A DNA stretch of 64,000 bases from Rattus norvegicus (GCF_036323735.1 NC_086033.1:5848968-5912967), one strand, 5' to 3'. Counted from the stretch's first letter, positions 46,400-58,805 are shown. Numbers and translations: made by a program. The notes: a model not told the origin generated them from the sequence alone.

Positions 46400-47090
46400 C
46401 TGGGGCAGTCCCTGACCCAGTGTCCTTTTTCCTTGCGATAGGCACACTGATCTTTAGCTAGGAATTCTCTTCTGTTGCCAGGTACTGTCTTCCTAGGTTC
46501 CCTAACTACTGTGGCCAGTATATATTCCTCTCCTGTCTTTTATCCCTCTTTAGCTCTCTAGCTTCTTTTTCCTTTTGTCTCTTTTCTTCCTTAGCTTCCT
46601 GCTCTTTTTACCTTCTTTCCTCTTTCTCTTCCTCAGTCTCTCTCTCATATCTTCTGCATCTTCCTCTACAGCTATTAGATGCTGTCCACTTATGTAACTA
46701 CACTTCAACTTTACTTTCTCTGCAACTTACACTAACTCTCAGCAACTTAGCTTAACCCTTTAAATTTTTGTAACTTTCTCTCTTTATATCTTTTTCTTAT
46801 CTTAGCCAGATTGGTGGGGCATTTTCCAGCCCCTCAGAGACCCACCCTTGGAGCCTGGTGGCAGACCTGGAGCACTCCCTACCTTCAGGGGTATTCAAGT
46901 CAACAGTCAAGAGTGAGGGTCTTCCATCTATGTCTGGAACATTCTTTCTGGCCTCCAGTAGGATTCTGTCTTTCCTCAGTGGTAAAGAAGACCTGTAACA
47001 GTTACTAACAAGCATCTCAAATGGGATGGTGAGAAAACAAGAGAATCTTGAGAATAGAGGTCCACTGAAGAGGACAAATAGCATTTAGTC
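46400..47090 (-). pseudogene. gag: Provirus gag remnant: late capsid and nucleocapsid
   Basis: Segments resembling the gammaretroviral capsid (DIDGRPSLLTVDLN), the Glu/Arg-rich charged stretch (46560-46670) and the nucleocapsid follow in order on the minus strand, in different frames. The zinc-knuckle CCHC box lies at 46405-46446; its second Cys position is Arg, so zinc binding should fail. Matrix and early capsid are not clearly readable upstream (47.1-48.1 kb). Confidence 0.65.
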
Positions 47091-48846
47091 ACACAGCTAA
47101 ACCAGGAGGACTTTTTGGGACAAAAAGGCTGTTGTAAAAATAAGCACAAGCTTTGTGTCTGTGAAACAGAACGGCAAGCAGAGGGAGCTGATCTGTTACC
47201 GACCATCTCTCTGGACTTAAGAACTAATAACAAAAGGATGGAGAGATGGTTAGGACCTGGGTGCTAGATACCAAGTGGCTGACAAAAGAATTGTAACCAG
47301 TTCACCTGGGACTTTCAGGACCTCAGTAGCAGCCCTTTACCAAACTGTCTCAGTGGGCTAAAGGCCCATGGAAAAGAAAACATTAATCCTGACCTTGGCC
47401 ACAACCAAAGCCTGAATTCTAAATTTTGACTGGCAAAACAAAGTTCTTCACAGTTTGTTGCAGATTCTTTTCGAAACTATTTTAGGGGCTTCTCTGCCCC
47501 CAAACCTGGGGCATTTTGACCACAGGGGTAGGAACTGGCTGCTGTGGGGATAGGATCAAAGGCACTCTCCATGTCAATGATGACTAACAGGGAAGGTTAC
47601 TTAATGTTGGAGATCAACTCCTCTCTTGGAATAGGGCCAGCAGATATGGCAGGCTCCCTTAAAGAACTTCTCTTAATGAACACTCTCCTTCTGTGAGCAA
47701 GTGTTGAAGGTCTGGTCACTGAAGGCAGCAACTGGAATTATTATTTTTTTTTCAGGGCCAAAAGTCTCATAAAACAACCACTAACTCTACGCTATCTTCT
47801 TGTTGTCAAAGCATCAACCCCGGCCGGCCTCATCACCTTGAAACTCCTCTTACGCTGACTTGGCCTGAGCTGCGCCACTGCCCACGCGCAGCCTGCAGCT
47901 TGCTAGCAGGCCTGCATGCTTGTCACCCTCAGCCCCTATATTGTCCTACTCTGTGCTGTCCCTTCCTTAGAAGCTGTGAATGTTTAAGCAACAGGGAGAA
48001 TTTTTCTTCAGGATCTAAGGTAAAGCTTTCAGGCTCTTGTTAATACCTGCTTCAGACAGGGTCACTCACTAACCTGGAGTTCTTCATACACAACTGTTAA
48101 CAGCAGCTAGACTGGACAAGGGGAGCAAAGGGAGGGGCATCTTTCCTTGGGGAGGAGGCTAAGAGAGAAAGATAAAACAATTTTTCTCAAGCAAATTATT
48201 TCCAAGTTAAGCACCAAGAGGACCAAGTAAAACTCCTTGACAAACAAAGCAAACAGTTTCATGATTTCAAACACAGTGTCATTCCAAGATTTTAAACACA
48301 GTCGTCTATCGAAAGTTCAAAAACGAAACAAAAGTCAAAAAGACACTCGACAATACCACAGAAAACAACCCAGACAAACAAGACCAAGACAAAGATTTCT
48401 ATAACCAATTTCCACAGGTGTTCAAAGAAAATTAGGACACAAAGAAGACAAACAATTCCAACAGTCAGACAGACAGACGCAGCACGCGGCTTCGGTGTCA
48501 AACTGAAACCAAAAATTCAGACAGAGGCGACGAGGGTCTGAATCCTTCAGTGGATCCGGCTCTCTCCTCTCTCCTCCAACCCAAAACCACGAATCCTTCC
48601 GATACAGGCTGAGCCCCGAAAAACCGGGCTCTAAACACCCTTGGAACGTCTTCCAGGGCTGCGGGGGAGAAGTTCGAGCTCGTCAGCTCCTTCTCTGGCC
48701 CGCCCAAATACAAACGGTCTAGACCCAAGCCAAGTAGCTAAGCATTTACAGAACAAGTCACAAAGCAAGACAAGACAGGACAAGACAAACACTGGCCAGC
48801 TTACCTCCCGGTGGGTGGTCGGTGGTCTCTAGGCAGAGGATCTCCG
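47091..48846 (-). other. Provirus leader and unreadable 5' gag region
   Basis: It lies between the primer site and readable gag. It includes a GC-rich block (47815-47890) and pyrimidine-rich parts, without a convincing matrix-protein frame. The first about 600 bases (48250-48846) probably hold the packaging leader, by position only. Confidence 0.4.
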
Positions 48847-48864
48847 ATCCCGGACGAGCCCCCA
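48847..48864 (-). other. Primer binding site, tRNA-Pro type
   Basis: The minus strand reads TGGGGGCTCGTCCGGGAT two bases after the 5' LTR. This 18-base match to the proline tRNA 3' end is the classic gammaretroviral primer site. Confidence 0.88.
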
Positions 48865-48866
48865 TA

Positions 48867-49411
48867 TGTAAGACTCTCAGAGAGAATCTTCCCTCAGGAG
48901 GGAGATCCTCAAGCCCAATGACCAGACCGAGTCCACAGGCTGCAATCTGCAAGAGGATTTTTATTGATCAGGATACACAGGTATCTGTGGGCGTCCCAGT
49001 CAATTCGGAAGACTGGCGCGCCTAGCAGAGCCAGGGTGGGCTTTTTATAGTATTTTGGGGAGCAGAAGCAAGCTTACAGAAGCAGATGCATGGTTACAGG
49101 GATGTGATTGGTGGAGTAAATGAGGCATACGTGTATGTTACCTATTTTGGCTATAATCATAACAGTGAGTTAGCAAAAAGTACATGGTGGTCAGGGCTTC
49201 CGGGGAGTCAGGGACTTTTTCTTTTTTCTGCCAGGTGGCCCATGAAGCAGTGCCCATAATTTAGTCTGGTTTCTGCATTTTGTTTTCTTTTATGGTCTGT
49301 TTCGTCTAAATGATGGGTCAGCTTGTCCCACATATCTAAAAACTTACTTTTTACTTCTATAGTTCAGGGCCTTGGGCTTGTACAATTCCCTTTCTGGGAG
49401 GGGGTCTTTCA
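48867..49411 (-). repeat. 5' LTR of the provirus
   Basis: On the minus strand it runs from TGAAAGACCCCC to TCTTACA. A CCAAT box (ATTGG on the plus strand at 49107-49111), TATAAAAAG (49041-49049) and AATAAA (48960-48965) are in the usual order. U3 starts exactly like murine-leukaemia-type LTRs. Confidence 0.9.
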
Positions 49412-49649
49412 GTATTTCTTTACCTATGAAGACCTGAGGAACTGTTCTCCATCCAGTGAGCTGTTGTAATTAATCTTGAATCTCATTGGTGTTGTTAGTG
49501 GCTGTGATGTTCACAGACTCCAGAAGACCAGGTTTGAAAGGCAGTTGACTGAGGATTTCTTGGGTCTTTCTGCAATAGGGGCAGGTGGGCTGGATTAACA
49601 CGACCACCTTCCCAGACGGACACTTGCAGTTCACAAACCACTGAGCCAC
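49412..49649 (-). pseudogene. Glrx: Glutaredoxin-1 pseudogene, unit B, N-terminal half
   Basis: Collinear with the unit A copy: GTG instead of ATG at 49649, then FVNCKCPSGKVVVLIQPTC, PYCRKTQEILSQLPFKPGLL. It is cut at 49412 by the retroviral insertion. The remaining part lies on the other side of the provirus. Confidence 0.82.
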
Positions 49650-51239
49650 GCCGACAGGCTGCAGCTTTCCAGGAAGGAACATTCGGTTGAAGGTGCTGGT
49701 CCCGTGTCAAATGGAATTGGAAAACCTGATGTCTTTGCTTCTGTGGACCAAGATCTGGAAAAACCCAACTACATAAAAATCTGAGGACAAGTTGTGAGAG
49801 GTTTGTTCTTTCCTTCAATCATGTAGGTCCTAGGAAGGAGCTCAGGTGTGGGGAGTTGGCAACAATCACCTTTATCTGCTGCCATCTCACCTGCTGAATC
49901 CCTCATTCATGGAACTGAAGAAACTCTGTATCCATCCTGGTATTCTGTGTAGATATCTGTGTATCATTCGTAGAGTGGATACTTTTGTCTGTTGGTTGGA
50001 AAGCACCAGTCTGGAGGGCTCATGGTTGGTCTCAGTAGTCCAGTCCAGGAGCTGCTTTACAAGAACCATTCACTGATCTGGAAGAAACTCTTTTTAGAGG
50101 CAGTGAGATCTACTGGAACAATATCAACCATCCTTCTCCCTTTCCAGTTTTGAACTGAATCATTCTCCACCACAGACCTGTGGTCTCTGCTGCAGGCTGC
50201 ATCCCCCCAGGCTTCTGAAGCTTGCTCATAGCAGTGCATTTATGGGACGGCAACATGATTTCCTTACCACCTCACCCCCAGGAGAGTTTTTCAATTCTTT
50301 ATTTAATCTGATGGGTCTAATCTACATCGTCACGGAGGATGAGATGTGGGAGTTCTGCTCCAACCCTTACAGTAAGAGATGCTGAGATATGATGCTGTAC
50401 CCACTAATGCTGTACATGGACGCCAGCAGTTTAGACAATAAGCATGGCTGTCCAATATATGTGTTCCTACTGGTCTCTAGTAAGAGAGAGTGAGAAAATA
50501 TGCCTTGTCCATATGAAGGCAGAAAAGAATGTGTGGTTCTAGAAGACAAGGTACGAAGGACTGCGTGTAAATCCCAGTGACTGAGAAAGCAGCCTGGAGC
50601 CAGTTGTGTTATTGAGACTTCAGACAGCTTGGCCTTTACACATGTGACACAGCAGACTCCCATGAGCAAATCCTTAGCCTGGAAGATGTAGTTATGGTAG
50701 CCAAGAAGAACTAACACAGAACTGTCCCCTTTGCCTGCCTCTTACTACTCTGATCTCCCACATCACAGGAGGCTGAATGGTCTTCCGCATACCCTGAGAC
50801 GCAGCTCACAATGGACAGCGCCTGTCTTCAACAGAGCTTCATCGGAGCCTGCCCTTGGCCTGTGGTGGATGTGCAGGAAGTGAGCTGACAGGTGAAACGT
50901 AGCCTGGCTGGGTCTCAAAGTGCAGCTTGAGACTCACCCACTGTGATTGTCAACACTTCCATGTCTCCATTGGGAGGGCAGTGTCACAATGTCCTCCTAC
51001 TGTCTTCTCACTCCATTCACATGCTTCATGTGACACAAGCTCATTCACAGTTCACAGGAGGCAGCATAGCTTCAGAGCCCTCATGTCTGGCCACAGAAGC
51101 CAAGAGAGCAATGTCACAGTTCACAGTGACAATGTAGATAAGCCAGGGCATTTCCTACAAGTTTTACTTTCAATTGTATCCTTTTATTGCAGTTTACGCT
51201 ACTCTGTCTAGAAGGCCAGGTTGCAGGAGAGCATTTGGG

Positions 51240-52140
51240 TGACGTCACTGGGAACTGCCAGGGCCTCCTGCTAACCAGCTTTCCTTATGGTGACCAGATT
51301 CTGAGGTGCCATCTCCAGGAGGCTCTCCAGTGACACAATGGAACCCTTTCCATATCTCCTCCCTCTAAAGCTAGAGATTTCTCTTTGCTCCATTAGTAGT
51401 TACCTGCTCTGAAAGGGCAGATTGCGTCAGGGGCTTGGCATGGGGAGAAAGATCACGGGACATGGGGTGGAAGATTCTTCTGCATGATAATTTTATTCCC
51501 AGATCCATTCCTGTGACATACATTCCAATTTCCTAGGTTTTCCTGTTTCCCAAAAGGCATTATTTCCCTCCAGACCTTTAATTTATTGGATATTGGATTT
51601 CATTTTCTTATTGTGCATTCCTTCCAAGGTGTCTTTCTTTACATATATTCATGGATGTGTACTCACAAAGTCTCTGTTTTGCATCCCTCTCTTGCAATGA
51701 TCTTGGTAACATAGTGAACCCAGTTATACAGTGAATATAAAACTGTAAATGTTGTGCACCTACTTCAGATGATAAACTTCCAAATCCTTTCTCAAAAAAA
51801 TAACCAGATATCAGTGAGCAAAGGACAACGTGGACGGAGATTGGTCCTCTGCAGTTCCATTAGACGTCACTTCTCTAGTGTCCACCTTCCTGAGGTCCCA
51901 GGGCCAGGCCTGACGGTGTTAGAGTTTGGACCATGACCCTGTATTCATGCCAAATGTAAGATCCAGGAGGTTGGGCAGGGAGTGGAAGGGCTTGAGGTCA
52001 GGTGAAAGCTCAACTTCAATAGGTCCAGAAGTTCTGGAGGGAGTCTATTTGGCCTTGTCATCTGTGGCTTCTACGTTCTTGACCTAGTTGTGAGGAATCC
52101 ATGTTAAAATTCCACCTAACCTCATAACTGTAAGAGTGTC
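51240..52140 (-). other. Copy D upstream module, unit B
   Basis: The unit B counterpart of 4177-5090, nearly collinear. It begins abruptly at a deletion junction, so the ruined exon 1 present in unit A is missing here. No gene is visible. Confidence 0.55.
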
Positions 52141-52329
52141 AAACATCACCACGTAAGTTCATTGCAAATTGCTTTCATTGTCCTTTCCTTGCCCACTACC
52201 ACCAGGTCCAAATTAGGGGATATTGTAGATAGATTTAGAGGTTCACTGGGTCTCTCTGATAGTCAAAGTAATAGACTTTACGGAGAACTGGACAGACAGG
52301 ATTTCAAGAATAAAATAGTTGAAGAATTC

Positions 52330-53090
52330 TGCCAAGTGCTGATCTCTAAGACTTAGAAGCAATGGGGCGTGTATTCTAAACATAATATTATAGGGTTCAA
52401 TCCCTCCTTGTATGGAGTACAGCAGGCCCAAAATAAGAAAAGAGCCTTTCCACCTTTCTTGGACTCTAATGAGAGTTTTCTTAGTGTCTCCTTTAATGTC
52501 TTGTTCATTATTTCCACCTGCCCAGAATTCTGCACAACAAAGACTCCAAACTACTCATACATCTTTGACTGTTATTCATAGGCTTTGGCCGTGAGAGCTG
52601 GGCTATTATAGGACAGCATTCCTAGTCAGTGGCAAAATTAGGAGGAAAGTTCCTAGCAGAGCTTTCTAGTTGCTCTATGATCAGTTTCAGTCCGATGTAG
52701 TGAGCTTCTACTCACCCAGAAAGGGTATCAATAAAAACAAGCAGGTACTTTTATCTGACTCTAGGAGGCCATGTGTCAGTTAATTCAGGTTCCCATAATT
52801 TATCATAGCGTTGGCTACCTGTATGCAATCCTCTCTGGGTAAATGATCTCTGTTTTTTATTTACATAGGTGTAAATGTGACATCTGGCTTTGACATCTCC
52901 TTCTACACTGTCCAGTGTATGTAGGCGTAACATACCTTGGTGTTGGCAACTCAGAGAGTTCTGTGGACCCAAGACAAGTAGTCTGGTAAAGCTGAGTTAC
53001 CAGAAACCTGCCAATTCTTTCTGGAAGAATGATCTTTCCCTCTGGTGTTCACCACTAACCTCTGGCCTCAAGCTATTCATTTGATTCTTT
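52330..53090 (-). pseudogene. Decayed class I retroviral integrase fragment, unit B
   Basis: Collinear with 5290-6060. It encodes SGQVEIMNKTLKETLRKLSL and the same broken upstream core. Confidence 0.6.
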
Positions 53091-53134
53091 TGCATCCTCG
53101 CCTCTTAGTTATACTCGAAATACACAAGATCTAA

Positions 53135-53293
53135 GGCACAAACCACATGAAACTCAAGAAGGATGACGAAAATGTGGATGCTTCACTCCTTCTTTAACGG
53201 GGGAACAAAAATATTCACATGAGGGGATAGGGAGGAAAATTTTAGGGCAGAGAATGAAGGAACGGCCATTCAGAGCCTGCCCCACATGTGGTC

Positions 53294-53325
<32 letters not shown>

Positions 53326-53950
53326 TAGATGATAGATAGATAGATATAGATATAGATATATAGATATAGATATATAGATATAGATATATAGGTATAGATA
53401 TATAGATATAGATATAGATATAGATATAGATATAGATATAGATATAGAATTAGATATGGATATATATCCACCAAAACTAGATAAGATGGATGAAGCTAAG
53501 AAGTGCATGCTGACATGAACCGGATATAGATCTCTCCTGAAAGACACAGCCAGAACATGTCAAATACAGAGTCAAATGCCTGAAGCGAACCACTGAACTG
53601 AGAACGGGACACCCATTGGAGGAATTAGGGAAAGGACTGAAGGAGCTGAAGGGGTTTGCAAGCCCATAAGAACCAACCAGAGCTTCCAGGGACCAAACCA
53701 CTGCCCAAAGACTACACATGGACTGACCCTGCGTAGGTAGCAGTAAATAATATTGTTGGGGCAACAGTGGAAGGGGAAGCCCTTGGTACTACCAAGGTTG
53801 AACCCCCAGCGTAGGGAATGTTGGAGAGGGCAGTAATGGGGGTTGGACAGGGAGGGGACACCCATTTAGAACGGGAAGGGGAGGGGTTAGGGGGCTGATG
53901 GACAGGAAACCAGGAAAAGGAATAACATTTGAAATGTAAATAAGAAATGC
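53135..53950 (+). mobile_element. Rat L1 3' end, unit B
   Basis: Uninterrupted counterpart of the unit A L1, but with a long GATA/TAGATA expansion (53296-53466) inside its 3' region. Confidence 0.8.
53296..53466. repeat. (GATA)n and (TAGATA)n compound repeat, unit B
   Basis: About 170 bases of GATA units followed by six-base TAGATA units, at the same L1 position as the unit A CTAT tract. Confidence 0.95.
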
Positions 53951-53959
53951 CCAATTTAA

Positions 53960-54180
53960 TAAAAATGGGAGAAAAAGAATAACAACAAACAAACCAACAA
54001 AACAATAAAGAAAATGTTCCAGGGGCAGTGCAGGGGAATAGTGGTGAACAATAAGGGGGATGTATAGGGGATACACATATGGGGAAGGGAGAGGGAAGGG
54101 AATGGGGGCTTAAGGAAGGAAACAAGGTGGGGAATAAAGTTTGAAATGTAAGTAAAGAAATATATCTAATAAAAAATTTA
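53960..54180 (+). mobile_element. Second L1 3' tail, unit B
   Basis: Counterpart of 7500-7695, ending ATAAAGTTTGAAATG and an A-rich tail. Confidence 0.6.
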
Positions 54181-56005
54181 AAAATATCGTTCCTCCAAAA
54201 TTGCTGGAATTCAATAAATGTGCAGTTATAACCGATGCTTTATTATAAGGAATGCAGAGGCATACAGCTCTGTGTGTCCTGATCGTTTTTTATATTCCTA
54301 TACTGAATGTTTTTATTTCCTCTAATGTATTAGAGAAATACTTGTGTTTCTCCTTTGTTTGTCATTATAAAGGAAGCTAAATTTGTGAGCACAAGGATAA
54401 AGCAAGGATAATTTTCGTCATGTATGTGGGATCCACAGAGCACGATACACTGTCTACATCAAGAGCACAGTTTCCTGTGCAGTTCTGGCTGGCTGTGAAC
54501 TGATGGTGAAGCCTAAGCTGCATGAGACTTGCAGAACACCACTGTTGCCTTACACTTGTGCTGTTACAGGAGGAAGAACCACACATGACTCAGGACGGTC
54601 TTGTGAGTGAGGGTTAAAGGTCACATTGTTATTTATTAGCAAAAATTAATTTATTCAAGAACATTTTAAAGTTGGGAGTCAATGAGTTCAATGTATATAG
54701 CCTTAAGAATATAGCATATTAATTAAAAAACTAAAGTTAACAAATAAATAACAAAACTTCAAACGTAAACAAATAAAACCAAATGCATAAAACCAAACTT
54801 CAAACTAAAAACAAATATAACAAGTAAATTAGTCAGCATTCAATTCCTGCTGATTCTTCAACATATAACTCCAGCCTGTTGCTGGCCTTGCAAACACAGC
54901 AGAACGGCAGGTAAGATGGTAAAAATCTCCAAGATGAATGTAGACCTGCCTCACTCGGAGTGGTTGGTTGTTGATGGACAAGTCGTCAAAAGGTTAAACG
55001 TGAGGCGTGTTCCAGGCCACATCTCAAGGTCTTTCAAATTTAGCCCAAGATTGGTATGGTTACAAGGACTGAGATGTGGGAGGTGGTGTCAATCTTTGCA
55101 CCCTCAGTGCTCCTGGTGGACAGTTCTGTCTCTGAGAGCTGTAATCCTGCTCTGTGCCCTGGGAAAGCTTCTGCTGCAGTGTTCAGACCTAGGGGTGGAA
55201 AAGGCCTGGTGAGAACCTGCCATGTCACTTATCCCATACACAGCAGCACAATTCAGCAGGATAATCCAGGATGATCTTTCATCTGAGGTCATTCTCTCAT
55301 GCCCAAGAGAGAAGGGTAAGAGATCCCACAGGACTGCATATTTTCCCAGCTTTTAAAACTGCTAAAAATTAAACAGTGAACAGCAGATAATTCCAATCAT
55401 ACATATACATTATATTTTAATATCATGTAGCAATGTCTCAATGTCAGATGAGGAGAGATATGAACAAACTAGAAAAAATAGGAAGGCCTTGGAAGCCCGG
55501 CCATCACTGAAATGAAGACTATTATTATTCCTCCAGTGCAGGAATATGCCTGGGGTCCACATGGCAACCTCAATATCTGCAAAGACCCAGAGAAACAATA
55601 TCTCAAGAAGTACATGCACACTGAAGTGATATTATACTTGGCAAGAATATGCTGCATGGAAATCTTGCCGAGGGTAGGCATTGAAGTCCAAAGGAGATAC
55701 TCATGCAGAAAATAAACTATACCACTCCTTTGTTTATGTGTATCGTAAAACTATTTGTGGGGAGACCTAAAGGCACTGGGCTCAGATAATACAAGAGAGC
55801 ACAGACTGGAGGGATCAGTACACAATAGCCAGAATCTCTATGGATCACATACACTTCATGGACGGAATTTCTTTTAAAATGGACAAGAAAAATATTCTGA
55901 GATGCTCCTACGTGACAGGTGCTGAGAACTATGGAGAAAGTCACACACCCAATAAGACAGTTTATAAGTACAGGGAATCTACTTGGGTCCTCTCATCCTG
56001 TGCTT

Positions 56006-56125
56006 TCAAATCCTCTCAGTGACACCGAAATGATGCTGCATCTTCTCAGACAAGGCCTTTTGCTCAGTGACCAGTTTTTGCTGATTCAGGGGGTCCTGCA
56101 GACTTTCCTCCATTCTCTCCTCATC
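56006..56125 (-). pseudogene. Gene B counterpart of candidate exon 5, acceptor lost
   Basis: The 39-codon frame of the unit A candidate (DEERMEESLQDPLNQQKLVT, then EQKALSEKMQHHF) is preserved here without indels. The base pair before it reads CCTG, where unit A reads CCAG, so the AG needed for splicing at this point is gone. Either the exon is dead in gene B or another acceptor is used. Confidence 0.45.
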
Positions 56126-57606
56126 CAGGTCATTAGAAGATTATATTGTCCATGGAGACATACATGTATACAGACACAGACAGACAGACACCCAGACATA
56201 CACACTTTTGAACTCACCCAAATATATTTGTTCACATATACAAGCAGAGTATTTTGCAGAATGTGGTTAGTTTCCCAGTTAATGGTAATAGAAGGGATCA
56301 CCCAGTCTACTATTGTGGCATAAGAAAAAAAAACCTGGAGTGGAGTAAGTACACAGTGAGCATAGCCTAAAGACAGCTCAGCCAATAAAGTGTATTCCCC
56401 TGAAAATCAGAAATTAGAAATGTGACATCTAGGCTGTTAGCCAAGCCTGCTTAGCAAGGTCACAAGGCCGTGCACAGGAGGCTGATTTCAGGAAACAGAG
56501 CACTGGGTGGGGGCAGGTGAGCCTCTTCAGTCCTCTGCTCACTGTTTCCCAGTGCATGCAAAGTGAGCTGCATTTTTCAATATGAGGTCCCTTTACCATA
56601 CAGTACCTGACAGGGGAAACAAACTACCAGCACAAACAGCTAGGAAATCTCCATAACCACAATCCAAGGTAAAACTTGGACTGGGATGCTATCAGATATA
56701 ATTCGAGTAAGAGAAGGCTAATTCAAAGCCAAATGCTGGCAGGTATAATCAAACTCAGCCGCAGTCCATGGAAGGGCTGGACAACATTGTACCTTTTCAC
56801 TTTCTGACTGATGGACATCTGGGTAATTTTGCTTCATGGCTGCTCTGAGGTGAACCACTAAACACTAATGTGCCACAGTTTCTCTGCTCACACCTACTTC
56901 TTATTCTGGAATCGCTGTGTCAAAAGGTTGAACTTTCACAAGAGTTGTACACAGCTTCTCACAGGGCTACCCATTTGACACCTCCAGGAATGTCTGAGGG
57001 TCATCACTGTTCTAAACCCTCCTTACAGATGAGTGAAAATTTTTTCTGATTTTCACTCAGATCAAATGATTTTGAATAACAATGGTTAAGATTGCCACAA
57101 CACAACACAGGGTGAGTGCTTTGGACGATTTTGAGCCTAAGGTTCTGTCTGAGGCAAAGATGTGATTCCACCTCAGCATAACTCCTGGACATCTTCTGCT
57201 TGCAGATTCAACTCTAAGCAAATTAATCTTTCAATTAACAAATTCCAGGCCAAACTCCAAAGCCAAGGTATATTCAACCAAGTTTAGGCCAATCTGGAAA
57301 GAAAGTGGTGGCAGGTAACGATTAACATAACCAGGATGTTGAGAAGACACAACAAGCCACATGACCTTCCAGTGTTACTATACACCGAGAGCAAAGAAGG
57401 CAGAAGAGCTCTGAGTCATCAGTTTCGACACTGAGGTATATAGATTTCACACAGCAGCCTCTCCTCACATCCCTGTACCCTATTCAAGTTTTCTCCAAGT
57501 AATATCAATGTGTATGAATAGTTTTCCCAGTGTAAATAGTTTGAATAGTGATCAAGACCCCATTAAGATTATGTTTTCTCTTCTTCTTTCTCTCTCAGAG
57601 TGTTTG

Positions 57607-57607
57607 T

Positions 57608-57645
<38 letters not shown>
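57607..57645. repeat. (GT)n, unit B
   Basis: About 19 GT units. Confidence 0.95.
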
Positions 57646-57647
<2 letters not shown>

Positions 57648-57915
57648 CTTTTACATGTTTCTAAATATGCACATATAGACTTATACAATATATATAAATA
57701 TATATATATATGTCTGTGTTCAGAAAATTGATGACTTCACACACACATGTGAAAAAGCACACATATACACACACTTATATATATAAGACCCCCATATCAC
57801 AAACAATTAAAACAAACAACTTCCAAAGTACAATATGCACCATAGTCATAAACATGATCACACATATATGTACCCACAAACACACAAAAAACACCCCCCC
57901 ACACACACAGAGTCA

Positions 57916-57953
57916 GAGAGAGATGGAGAGAGGGAGAGAGGGAGAGAGGGAGA

Positions 57954-58010
<57 letters not shown>
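57916..58010. repeat. (GA)n / (GGGAGA)n, unit B
   Basis: Counterpart of the unit A GA tract, beginning with GAGAGGGA units and lacking the long CA part. Confidence 0.95.
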
Positions 58011-58011
<1 letters not shown>

Positions 58012-58805
58012 AGAAATCATAAGTGAGAAGCAGAAAAGAATGGGGAGGCCATCCTGCTGGAGGAACAGTTGTTGAATACATATTAGGCAAAGGAAATGTG
58101 TCAAGTGAGAGCTTAGACACTGCTCTCCATCCCTTATAGAGTAAACCTGTGTAGAGAATGCACTTCTTGGGCACACTAGGTTGAGAGAGCTGGACAAAAA
58201 TATCCCTCTAATCCTCACATATCTCACACAAACCCTCACCCTGAGAGAAGTCTTTCCTACATCCCTGTTCATCCAGTCAGCTCCAGGACATAAGCCACAG
58301 GAAAGAACACTAAAACACTGACATAAAACAGGACGGACAAACTGCTACTCAAGCTCTGTCACTAGAAACCACGTATTGGACAGGCAGAAGGGACCATTTT
58401 CAATGTACGGGGAAAAGGAGAGAAAGTCCACAAGCCCCATCATAATTGACAATGAGAGCCATTCTTTTGGCAATTGAACTGAACTCTAATCAGTTCTGTG
58501 CACTACAAAGACGGCTACCTCATGGCATCCCTCTAGCATAATGGCATGTAAGTGTGCAGTGTGTGATCAACAGATCCCCCTTAAGGAAATGCATTTTCTA
58601 GTTGAGCAGGAGGATTTGGTTGTCAATCCTCCAGTTTCTTGCATGAAGCTAACATCACAGAAAGTTTTGTAAATGTTCAAAGAGATGAACAACTGGATGA
58701 GACCTAGGAGAGTGTCTGGATAAGGTGGAGAAAGGTTAAACTGGTTTGACTTGGTTTATGCTTAGATATCAGGAAAACCTGCCCTTGATGCTTCATTCAT
58801 CCTAC

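Larger units (their letters stand above)
43433..49411 (-). mobile_element. Defective gammaretrovirus-like provirus (class I ERV)
   Basis: A 5979-bp provirus in minus orientation. It has two 545-bp LTRs, a GTAT target duplication (43429-43432 and 49412-49415), a tRNA-Pro-type primer site, degenerate gag, protease, RNase H and integrase pieces, a polypurine tract and a trace of env. Reverse transcriptase and almost all of the surface-protein part of env are absent. The typical length of intact relatives is 8-9 kb. The LTRs differ at 5 positions, indicating a young insertion. All coding parts seen are broken by stops, shifts or lost key residues, so the copy looks non-coding. Its promoter elements, however, are intact by eye. 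Confidence 0.9.

Noticed and set aside
48292..48728. Hydrophobic minus-strand frames upstream of gag
   Set aside because: They lie in the proviral leader next to the primer site; no gag-like motif is visible.
48822..49025. Repeated plus-strand peptide found also at 43302-43591
   Set aside because: Both are antisense reads of the two provirus LTRs.
53154..53547. Ile/Tyr/Ser-rich repetitive frames
   Set aside because: Translation of GATA/TAGATA microsatellite.
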